DNA of 15,497 bases. Origin: Chloroflexota bacterium (GTDB taxonomy: Bacteria > Chloroflexota > Anaerolineae > Fen-1058). The notes under the pieces are model-generated. The model had not been told where the DNA came from, made no database searches, and saw nothing but the letters and a program-made list of their open reading frames with translations. The translations under genes and the position numbers were made by a program. The stretch spans positions 1 to 15,497 of the forward strand of contig JACRBO010000288.1 of NCBI GenBank assembly GCA_016219235.1, written 5' to 3'. Below are positions 7,535 to 13,963 of this stretch, piece by piece (within the stretch, counting starts at the first letter, position 1; every line of letters begins with the position of its first letter).

Positions 7535-8715
7535 CACTTCCCATCAGCCGCAGGGCGCGCCGCCAGTCGCGTCTCAGTCGGCCGCGCGAACCGGGCACGA
7601 TATACCAGCGCGTACAGGCCGCCCAGCGCGATCGGCACCCAGACGAAGATGAAGTCGCCCCACCCACCCACCTTCATTGCAAATGCAGCCACATAAATTG
7701 CGATCAATGCCCCTACGCAAAGGCGCCGGCGCACCCGATCGAGCTCCAGCGCCCACGCGGCCAGCTGTACGATGGCCGGCAGCAGTACGATTTGATCGAA
7801 GCTCCAGCCGTAGGGCGCCAGCGGCACCGAGACCAGCAATGCCACGTTCAGGCTGGTCAACCGATCCCGTTTTTCAGCCAATCGTAACAGCCACGGAATC
7901 AGCAAAAACGTCAGCGCGCCCACAAACCGCAGGGCATCGCTGCCGGTATAGGCTTTCAGCACGCCGCTGGCGGTAGCCGATAACTTGGTAAAGAAATCGT
8001 GTCCGCCCGTCGCCGTCAAATAGCCTGTCAGCCAGTCTGGCGCAAACACCGTCGCCACGATCAACGCTATCAGCCACGCACCGATCAGACCCACCCACAC
8101 CCGCCAGCGTCGCCGGCGTGCCGCGCATAACAGGATCACCGGCAATGCTAGATAAACCAACTGAGGCTTGCCCAGTGTCAACACTAGGGCCGCTCCCGCC
8201 CAGCCATCGTGCTTCGCTCGAAGCGCGGCCAGACACACCATCAATCCCAACAGGCTGACAATGGTAATTTGCCCGATTGCGATCATGACCAGCGAGGCAT
8301 AAAAGCCCAGCCCGATCAAAGGCAGCCAAACCGGCGGTTGTCGATCCTCGATAATCCAGCGCCAGGCCACCCAGCTCACACCGCTGATCGCCAGTAGGTT
8401 GAACCCTACCCACATGCGTGCCGCAACATCATACGGCAGCATCGCCAGCGGCATCAACACTACCAACAGCCAGGGAGGATTCCACGCCTGCTCCACCCCC
8501 TGACGCTCTGGCACGACCCGCGTCATCAGTGCAACAATCGCGTCGTAATCGTAAGGATTTGTCCTGTTGACGAGCAAGTGCGCTGAAGCCCAGTACGGGT
8601 AAAAATCGGGCCGCCCGAATTCCCCCACTTTGGCAGGGATCAGCGCCAGGCCCGCCAGCAGCAGGCTCGCCGCCAGGATCAGCACGACCATTTTGACGGA
8701 CTTATTCACGGTCAT
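7534..8715 (-). CDS. GT87-like (DUF2029) integral membrane glycosyltransferase
   Basis: 393 residues with about ten hydrophobic helices. The pattern fits GT87/DUF2029. After helix 1 comes GRPDFYPYWASAHLLVNRTNPYD (Asp37 in the first outer loop), then AWNPPW (77-82), AIGQITIVSL and LGKPQLVYL (183-185 is KPQ). These are the recurring landmarks of actinobacterial and Chloroflexota mannosyltransferases that use polyprenyl-phosphate mannose. It sits immediately upstream of the polyprenyl-phosphate sugar synthase, overlapping by one to four bases, which supports a donor-maker and donor-user pair. The start ATG overlaps the stop of the preceding gene (ATGA). Sugar specificity is not shown by the sequence, and mannose is only the family precedent. 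A short positively charged tail ends the protein. Confidence 0.85.
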   Translation of the reverse strand: MTVNKSVKMVVLILAASLLLAGLALIPAKVGEFGRPDFYPYWASAHLLVNRTNPYDYDAIVALMTRVVPERQGVEQAWNPPWLLVVLMPLAMLPYDVAARMWVGFNLLAISGVSWVAWRWIIEDRQPPVWLPLIGLGFYASLVMIAIGQITIVSLLGLMVCLAALRAKHDGWAGAALVLTLGKPQLVYLALPVILLCAARRRRWRVWVGLIGAWLIALIVATVFAPDWLTGYLTATGGHDFFTKLSATASGVLKAYTGSDALRFVGALTFLLIPWLLRLAEKRDRLTSLNVALLVSVPLAPYGWSFDQIVLLPAIVQLAAWALELDRVRRRLCVGALIAIYVAAFAMKVGGWGDFIFVWVPIALGGLYALVYRARFARPTETRLAARPAADGK

Positions 8716-10217
8716 AATCCACGAACGTAAATCACTGCTTTATCATCGCGATAGGTCTCGCGCCAGTCCGCTTCGCGCCGCAAAAATGTGTCCAGCACGC
8801 CGCCCGCCTCAATCACGATAAAGCCTACGTCGCGCCGATCGAGCACCGCCTGCCAACCATCTTGCGCCAGCATCACGCTCATATACTCGCGCAGGAATTT
8901 GTCGTCGTACACATCCGTGCGACCGTCGGCATACACCGGATATTGCGGCCACACTCGCCACAGCAAATACCCGCCCCAGTTGTACGAGTTAAACATCTCG
9001 CGCGCCGGCTGGTTCTGCTCAATCCAGTTGACTGCCCCCAGCGGCAGAATATCCTGTTCGGCTTTCGCCAGGGTCGAGGGCAACAGCGGCAGCGCGATCT
9101 TGATCGCAGCCGCCAACGCAATCAAACTGAGTAACACCCCATTCAAGACCGGCTGCCCGCTCGATAGTCGTCGCGCGCCCCAACGGGTCTGCTGCCACAG
9201 CGCATCCGCGTGGCGGCTCAACACCGGCGCACACACCAGCGCAAACAGGCCGATGTTGCGCCGCGCCAGAAACGTGATGTAGGCAAACAGCGCCACCGTC
9301 ACCGCATCGGTCGCATCGAGTTTGCGCCCCGACCAGCCGATGACCACCAGCGTCAGCAGCAGCAACCATACCATCGGCTGTTGAAACAGTTCGTGAAAAT
9401 TGGGGGATTGCCACTCTTGAATGAAGTCTTGCAGCACGCCGATATTCACCGTCTTCAGCGGCAGCAGCCACGTCCCGATCGTGAACGGATTGATCAACAG
9501 CGCGAACACGGACACAAGCGTGATGATTAACAGCTTGCGCCAGCGTCGCCAGGCTAAGAAATTGGAAGTTGGAAGTTGGAAGTTGGCGGCAGCCGCGCCC
9601 GATTCGGTATGCACCACGCCCAGCCACACCAGCACGCGATTCATTACCTCGCCCGCCAACAGCGCGCCGATGAGCATGAACCCGGCGATATAGCCGCCGT
9701 GCAGATTCGCCCACACGACGAAGATAATCGGCAATACCCACAACCGATCGGTCTGTTTCCATTTGTAGAGATACAACAGATAACCCACGGCCGCCGTCAA
9801 CACAAACGTCGCCATCTGCGATCGCGCCGTCCACACCGCGCCCGAGGTCGCGGCTGCCAGCACCAGGATGAAAGCACGCACGAACACCCCGCCCGACATC
9901 TGCTTCCACACGAAGACAAACGCCATCACGACCAACACCGCGACCAACAACGACAGGCCAGCATAATTTGCCACAGCATAGGCCACATACAACATCACTT
10001 GCGACAGCCAGTGCACGTCCACCCACGGCGTACCCAGCGCCGTCGATGAAAACGGATCGGCCAGCGGCACACTGCGTGTCTCCAAAATGTATTGGCCCGT
10101 GCGCAGGTGCCAGTACATATCGGTATCCACTGCCGTCCGCACCGCCATCGCGAACAGTGCGATGAAGGTGATGAGGGTGACGAGTTTGGGCAGGGTTAGC
10201 TTTCTCAGCAGGACCAT
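8712..10217 (-). CDS. multi-pass membrane protein, GT-C-like, with conserved C-terminal soluble domain
   Basis: 501 residues from the ATG at 10217. An early loop after helix 1 reads VDTDMYWHLRTGQYI (residues 30-44) and is followed by DPFSST and HWLSQVMLY. This D-x-D plus W-H layout is typical of a widespread, poorly named GT-C-like family. A later NLHGGY and the C-terminal block SYNWGGYLLWRVWP...YADGRTDVYDD (from about residue 410) support the same family. About ten helices separate these parts. The frame continues to 10280, but that extra sequence translates the hairpin repeat and is not credible as protein. A TTGGAAG heptamer repeat inside the gene (9562-9586) encodes ANFQLPTSNF in a loop between helices without breaking the frame. 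Acceptor, donor and even enzymatic activity are unproven. Confidence 0.85.
   Translation of the reverse strand: MVLLRKLTLPKLVTLITFIALFAMAVRTAVDTDMYWHLRTGQYILETRSVPLADPFSSTALGTPWVDVHWLSQVMLYVAYAVANYAGLSLLVAVLVVMAFVFVWKQMSGGVFVRAFILVLAAATSGAVWTARSQMATFVLTAAVGYLLYLYKWKQTDRLWVLPIIFVVWANLHGGYIAGFMLIGALLAGEVMNRVLVWLGVVHTESGAAAANFQLPTSNFLAWRRWRKLLIITLVSVFALLINPFTIGTWLLPLKTVNIGVLQDFIQEWQSPNFHELFQQPMVWLLLLTLVVIGWSGRKLDATDAVTVALFAYITFLARRNIGLFALVCAPVLSRHADALWQQTRWGARRLSSGQPVLNGVLLSLIALAAAIKIALPLLPSTLAKAEQDILPLGAVNWIEQNQPAREMFNSYNWGGYLLWRVWPQYPVYADGRTDVYDDKFLREYMSVMLAQDGWQAVLDRRDVGFIVIEAGGVLDTFLRREADWRETYRDDKAVIYVRGL
9562..9586. repeat. in-gene heptamer tandem repeat TTGGAAG (about 3.6 copies)
   Basis: Three exact head-to-tail copies of TTGGAAG are followed by TTGG. 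On the coding strand this reads as repeated AACTTCC and encodes NFQLPTSNF in a loop of the membrane protein. Three heptamers make 21 bases, so frame is kept. The neighbouring residues (Ala-Ala-Ala before, Leu-Ala-Trp-Arg-Arg after) look like a flexible cytoplasmic loop that tolerates an insertion. Confidence 0.9.
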
Positions 10218-10234
10218 GTGTTTACTCTGACCAG

Positions 10235-10304
10235 GTGACAAGATGAAGGGATGACATGCTGATCTCGCGTATCTTGTCATCGCATCATCCGGTCATCTTG
10301 TCAC
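10235..10304. repeat. long imperfect inverted repeat (hairpin) between two genes, built from the TGACAAGA octamer
   Basis: The arms are 10235-10259 and 10282-10304. The outer 12 bases (GTGACAAGATGA against its complement) pair perfectly. After two mismatches another six pairs form, and a 2-nt bulge precedes three more. A third octamer copy lies in the loop side at 10272-10279. The left-hand gene's ATG (10217) follows after 17 nt, and the TGA of the four-helix-bundle gene (10301-10303) lies inside the distal arm. No T-run follows on either strand, so it is not a classical intrinsic terminator. It may be an mRNA-processing or stabilising hairpin, or the trace of a mobile repeat. Confidence 0.8.
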
Positions 10305-10696
10305 TTTGCCCCGCGCTTGCGAATGACCCATGTTTCTGGATGGTTGATCATGCCAACCAGAGTTCTGATGACTTCACGATAGGCTGTGTACAATGTCGCC
10401 GCCTCGTCTCGCTTCAAATACTTACACTTGACGGCAAACTCCAGCCAGACTTGCGTCTCCGCTGCCTCGCCTTCGGCATCAGCCAGTTTGCTGATAAACA
10501 TCGCTTCGTAGCGCCGCTTGCGCCAGGCTTCGGCCACATTCGAGCACACCGATCGCGAAGACCGCCGAATTTGATCCGTCATCGAATAGGTCTCTTCCTT
10601 CGGAAAGGACTTCGACAACTCAAAAATCCGCATCGCTGCCTCAAAAGCTTTCTGGTAAACCAGCAAGTCCGTGTGATTCTCGATCTTCGCAGCCAT
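10301..10696 (-). CDS. four-helix-bundle protein (S23 / 23S rRNA-intervening-sequence / bAvd family)
   Basis: 131 residues, the usual length. The family pattern is easy to read: LLVYQKAFEAAM near the N-terminus, SKSFPKEETYSMTDQIRRSSRSVCSNVAEAWRKR in the middle, then AEGEAAETQVWLEFA and a final helix ending MINHPETW. Members fold as four antiparallel helices and form oligomeric rings. Some lie inside 23S rRNA genes, and relatives (Avd) are accessory proteins of diversity-generating retroelements, but most stand alone with no known function. No reverse transcriptase or rRNA is visible here. The start at 10696 has a strong purine Shine-Dalgarno (GAGGGGG, 4 nt before the ATG). It is the only gene in the window not tightly packed against its neighbours, and octamer repeats flank it on both sides. 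A link to glycan synthesis is not indicated. Confidence 0.95.
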   Translation of the reverse strand: MAAKIENHTDLLVYQKAFEAAMRIFELSKSFPKEETYSMTDQIRRSSRSVCSNVAEAWRKRRYEAMFISKLADAEGEAAETQVWLEFAVKCKYLKRDEAATLYTAYREVIRTLVGMINHPETWVIRKRGAK

Positions 10697-10716
10697 TCTT
10701 CCCCCTCAGAAGAGCA

Positions 10717-10748
10717 AGATGTCATCCTGTCATCTTGTCATCTTGTCA
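10717..10748. repeat. octamer tandem repeat TGACAAGA (minus-strand reading, 3-4 copies)
   Basis: On the plus strand the units are AGATGTCA, TCCTGTCA, TCTTGTCA and TCTTGTCA. The last two copies are perfect and the others diverge by one to three bases. The repeat supplies the last codons (DKMTR) and the TGA stop of the 537-residue membrane protein and fills most of the gap before the four-helix-bundle gene. The same octamer recurs on the other side of that gene at 10236-10243 (inverted), 10272-10279 and 10296-10303. Confidence 0.9.
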
Positions 10749-12343
10749 TAGACTTTCAACTCGTCCGGCGTCACTTTTCTCGACAGCCCATAGAATATCT
10801 GATAATTGCCAATCGACTGTTCTTTGAATGACACACCCAATCGGTTCAGGCCCGCGCGAAGCAGCGCGTCCAACGGCGGATGATTCGTCGTGATGTAAAA
10901 CGCCCGATCGGCTTGGGCCACCGCCTGCGTGTAGGGCGGATAACGATCGTCGCGCGGCGTGTAGCCTAAGTCCAGATGATAGGGCAGCGCCGCCGTCAAG
11001 ATGATGCGCTCTTGTGACAGAAACGCGATCGGCGTTTGCACCCAGTAATTGGTGTAGCCCCGCGTTTCACCCTGGGCCAGCAGAAAATCGATTAGCGCTT
11101 GATCGTGCTTGTGATCAAGCCACGTCACCTGATCGAATTGCGTGGTGATGCCAGGCGGCTGTACGGCTGCCGCCAACGCCGTACCTGCCACATTGTAGCC
11201 AATCATCCCCGCCAACAGCAAGGTGCCGAATGTCCTTTTTACATTGCAAATTGCTTGCAACACCATTGCGATTGCAATACTCAGCGGTAAATACAACGGC
11301 AAGAAGTAACGCCCTGACGGATCGCCGCCAAAGGGCGTGACTAGAAACGTGATCAACAGCACGGCCATCATGCCCCATAGGGTAAATCTCGCAGCCTTCG
11401 CTGCCGTTTCACTTTGCTCAGGCTGCTTCGCCTGTCGCGCCGCATAGATCAGCGCGCCCACATACCCGGCCAACACCGCCACACCGATCACCGGCAGCAC
11501 AAAGGCGCCCGACCACGGGTAACGCAGCCCCCACCACGCCAACACGCCAAACACAAAGAAATTCAGCAGGCGCACACCGACCGTGTCAAGATACGTCGCG
11601 CCCGGGAGCGTGTCCGCCACGCCCGCGCCGGCCAACTCCGCCAACTCGCGCCCGCCCGACTGGATCAGCGCCCACCACCACGGTGCACTGCCGATGACGA
11701 AACCGAGCGCCGCAAGTAGATAACCGCGCCACGCTGCCAATCGACTGCGCCATAGCAACCCCAGCGCGATTGGTACGAGGTAGATCAAAATCAACGGAAA
11801 CGTATATAAGCCAAAGCCAGCCACACCGCCCAAGATTAGCCAGTGATGCAGCTTGCTTCCGGCATCATGCCTCACACTGTCGGCCAACAAGATCGCGATG
11901 TTGCCCAGCACCAGCGTCTCGCCATAGCCGCCCAGTGTCGCCGTCGTATACAGCGTCAGCATCGTCGGCGGCAGGGCCAGCCACAGCAGCGCCGCGCGCG
12001 CACCCCACGCTGTCAGGCCCATTCGCCGGGCCACCAGATAACTCGTGATCAAAAACGCCGCAAACAAAGCGATCTGAACCAGCCGGATCGCCAGCACACT
12101 CTCGCCAAAGATCGAAAACGACAGCGCCACCAACCATGCGTCGGTCGCGCCCAGATACGCCTGCCCATAAAAAAACGTGGGCCGTTCGCCCCGCAAGATG
12201 TGCCGCGCCATCAACGCCACGATGGCCTCGTCGCCGTTGAAGGGCACGGCCTTCAGCGCCAGCCAGCCCAGCTTGTAGGCCACGCCCATCGCCGTCAGCA
12301 GCAGCGGCGGAAGCCACGCCGCCCTTCGCAGGTCGGCTTTCAT
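10730..12343 (-). CDS. GT-C glycosyltransferase-like membrane protein (GT39/PMT-related)
   Basis: 537 residues from the ATG at 12343. After helix 1 comes VPFNGDEAIVALMARHILRGERPTFFYGQ (about residues 33-61), with the catalytic-type Asp38-Glu39 and the GQ-Y-G continuation common in PMT-related proteins. About ten to twelve helices follow, then an extracytoplasmic C-terminal domain of roughly 130 residues (from around TQFDQVTWLDHKHDQ). Such enzymes use polyprenyl-phosphate sugars at the outer face of the membrane. A GTG at 12358 is also in frame, but the 12343 ATG forms an ATGA overlap with the upstream stop and is preferred. The last five residues and stop come from the octamer repeat. An AT-richer patch around 11243-11277 encodes QAICNVKR and may be another decayed repeat. 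The sugar and acceptor are unknown. Confidence 0.87.
   Translation of the reverse strand: MKADLRRAAWLPPLLLTAMGVAYKLGWLALKAVPFNGDEAIVALMARHILRGERPTFFYGQAYLGATDAWLVALSFSIFGESVLAIRLVQIALFAAFLITSYLVARRMGLTAWGARAALLWLALPPTMLTLYTTATLGGYGETLVLGNIAILLADSVRHDAGSKLHHWLILGGVAGFGLYTFPLILIYLVPIALGLLWRSRLAAWRGYLLAALGFVIGSAPWWWALIQSGGRELAELAGAGVADTLPGATYLDTVGVRLLNFFVFGVLAWWGLRYPWSGAFVLPVIGVAVLAGYVGALIYAARQAKQPEQSETAAKAARFTLWGMMAVLLITFLVTPFGGDPSGRYFLPLYLPLSIAIAMVLQAICNVKRTFGTLLLAGMIGYNVAGTALAAAVQPPGITTQFDQVTWLDHKHDQALIDFLLAQGETRGYTNYWVQTPIAFLSQERIILTAALPYHLDLGYTPRDDRYPPYTQAVAQADRAFYITTNHPPLDALLRAGLNRLGVSFKEQSIGNYQIFYGLSRKVTPDELKVYDKMTR
11243..11277. repeat. possible degenerate ATTGCAA heptamer repeat inside the GT-C gene
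   Basis: The plus strand reads ATTGCAA and ATTGCTT back to back at 11243-11256, then ATTGCG and ATTGCAA at 11265-11277. The patch is less GC-rich than its surroundings and encodes IAIAMVLQAICNV. The resemblance to the other heptamer repeats in this window is suggestive only. Coding of a hydrophobic helix could give the same bases by chance. Confidence 0.3.
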
Positions 12344-13956
12344 ACGCCCGTCCGCCACGTAACGATCAGCCGCCGGCCTGCCACGACGGTCACACTCAAC
12401 AGCAGCAACACACTCAGCGCAATCGGCATCGGTGGGAAGCCTAACAACAGCCCATGGATAAACCAGAAGTCCGGCACATTCAACCGGAAGAATTCATCCA
12501 GCCCCATCAGCCGGGTGCTAATCGTCTCCAAATCCGTACCGCCTGGAAACGCCTGCAATTGCGTGCCTGCCGCCTCGCGCGCCGCGGCCCAGGTGCCGGG
12601 CTGCGCATACAGGTTCGCCATCTCAAACACCCTCGGCCATTGCTGCGTCAACGGCGAATCGGCCATATTCAAGATCGATCGATTGAGATACTGCCCCGGA
12701 TCACGTTCGCCAAATTCGACCAGATAGCGCGAATGATCGACCACCACCGCAGGCAGATTCACGGCTACCCCGATCACGATCAGCGCCCCCACGCTCGCGC
12801 GGCGCACCCGCGTTGGATTCGCCTGCACCCACGCGCCCGCCGCCAGAATCAGCAGCGGCACAATCGGCAGGATGTAGCGCGGCCCCCAATTCCAGCCGCC
12901 CGTCCAGAATTCATAGACCGCAAAGAAACCGATCTCCGCCACGATGATCAGGATCAACAACACCGCCTCGGCTCGCCGGCGCCGCCACATCGACACCAGG
13001 CCGATCAGCCCAGCCCACACGATCGGGTTGTAAAACAGCAGCCCCTTGCCCGGGCTTAGCAGCAATCCATATAAGCCCAACAACAACGGCGTATTAAACG
13101 TTGTATGTTGCAAGGCCGAGAAACCAAAGATCAACGGCGAGCCGTAGCGCGACCAATTCATCAGCCCAATCAGCAGCCCGACGATCGCCGTTGGCAGCAG
13201 CCACAGCACCCAGCGCCGCCACTCACGTCCGATGATCGACGCGGTATAGATCAGAAACGCCGGGACCATAATGGCCGATCGTTCGCGGGCAAAAATCGCG
13301 ATAGCCAAAGCGCTGCCCGATACCAACAACCAGCGGTCGATATCAACCCGATCGATCCGCTCGGCCTTCACGCGATACAGCGCATACGCCGCCAGCACAA
13401 TCATGAAGGCGATCAACGGTTCGCCAAAATAGGTGCGCGTGTACGGCAAAGCCATGCTGCCCAACGCATAGGCCAAACCCACAGCCATGCTCAATCGAGG
13501 CGAGAAGTTCAAGCGGGCGGCGAAGAGCGCCAACAACCAGCCCGTCAGCGCGATGAGGATCGGATTGAACAGCGAGGTCGTAAAGCGCGTCAGTAACACC
13601 GCCGATAACGACGGTGCGCCCCCGAACAAACGGCCGATGAGATACAGCGGAATCGCCACCAGGGATTGGCCGGGTGCGAACTGCGGATACAATTGTCCGT
13701 CGCGGCCCGGCACGGCCCACGTGGTCAGCAACTCACGCGACGCAACTTGCGGTAGAAACCCCGGATACGCTTGTGGCTCGACGATGATCGTCTGTGCCGT
13801 GATCGTCCAGCGCCCGTACTCGATTAAGTTGGCGGTGGTGCGATACGTGGTCTCCTCGTCTTGCGGCGCCAGGCGGCCGCTGGCGGTGAGCAGGAGTACA
13901 GTGAGCAAAAAGATCAGTAGCCATAATGGATAGGAGATTCGTTCAGTGCGCAGCAT
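12340..13956 (-). CDS. GT-C glycosyltransferase-like membrane protein
   Basis: 538 residues from the ATG at 13956. The first outer loop reads RLAPQDEETTYRTTANLIEYGRW, with Asp-Glu-Glu at residues 33-35 in the position of the GT-C catalytic acid. GQLYPQFAPGQSLVAIPLYLIGRLF follows, a segment recurring in bacterial GT39-like proteins, then TRFTTSLFNPIL and YTRTYFGEPLIAF. WNWGPRYILPIVPLLI lies in the second half. About twelve hydrophobic helices and a final membrane anchor near the C-terminus are apparent. The frame is open to 14004, but the longer start would overlap the upstream gene by 41 nt; the chosen start lies 7 nt after the upstream stop. It probably glycosylates an extracytoplasmic acceptor. 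Donor and acceptor are unknown. Confidence 0.87.
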   Translation of the reverse strand: MLRTERISYPLWLLIFLLTVLLLTASGRLAPQDEETTYRTTANLIEYGRWTITAQTIIVEPQAYPGFLPQVASRELLTTWAVPGRDGQLYPQFAPGQSLVAIPLYLIGRLFGGAPSLSAVLLTRFTTSLFNPILIALTGWLLALFAARLNFSPRLSMAVGLAYALGSMALPYTRTYFGEPLIAFMIVLAAYALYRVKAERIDRVDIDRWLLVSGSALAIAIFARERSAIMVPAFLIYTASIIGREWRRWVLWLLPTAIVGLLIGLMNWSRYGSPLIFGFSALQHTTFNTPLLLGLYGLLLSPGKGLLFYNPIVWAGLIGLVSMWRRRRAEAVLLILIIVAEIGFFAVYEFWTGGWNWGPRYILPIVPLLILAAGAWVQANPTRVRRASVGALIVIGVAVNLPAVVVDHSRYLVEFGERDPGQYLNRSILNMADSPLTQQWPRVFEMANLYAQPGTWAAAREAAGTQLQAFPGGTDLETISTRLMGLDEFFRLNVPDFWFIHGLLLGFPPMPIALSVLLLLSVTVVAGRRLIVTWRTGV

Positions 13957-13963
13957 AGGTAAC

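Noticed and set aside
9019..10026. 335-codon minus-strand frame within the 8712-10217 gene
   Set aside because: It is an alternative frame of a gene whose own frame has clear helices and conserved blocks. The product is Gly/Arg/Ala-rich with no helices or motifs.
10218..10280. N-terminal extension of the 8712-10217 protein
   Set aside because: The 21 codons translate the hairpin repeat. The Met at 10217 directly precedes the natural hydrophobic N-terminus.
10235..10304. Rho-independent terminator
   Set aside because: The stem is strong, but no T-run follows on either strand and the downstream genes appear to belong to the same operon.
10301..10696. Accessory gene of a diversity-generating retroelement
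   Set aside because: The protein family includes Avd, but no reverse transcriptase, template repeat or variable repeat is visible in the window.
10235..10748. CRISPR array
   Set aside because: The repeats are only 7-8 bp, in tandem or inverted, without regular spacers, and no Cas gene is nearby.
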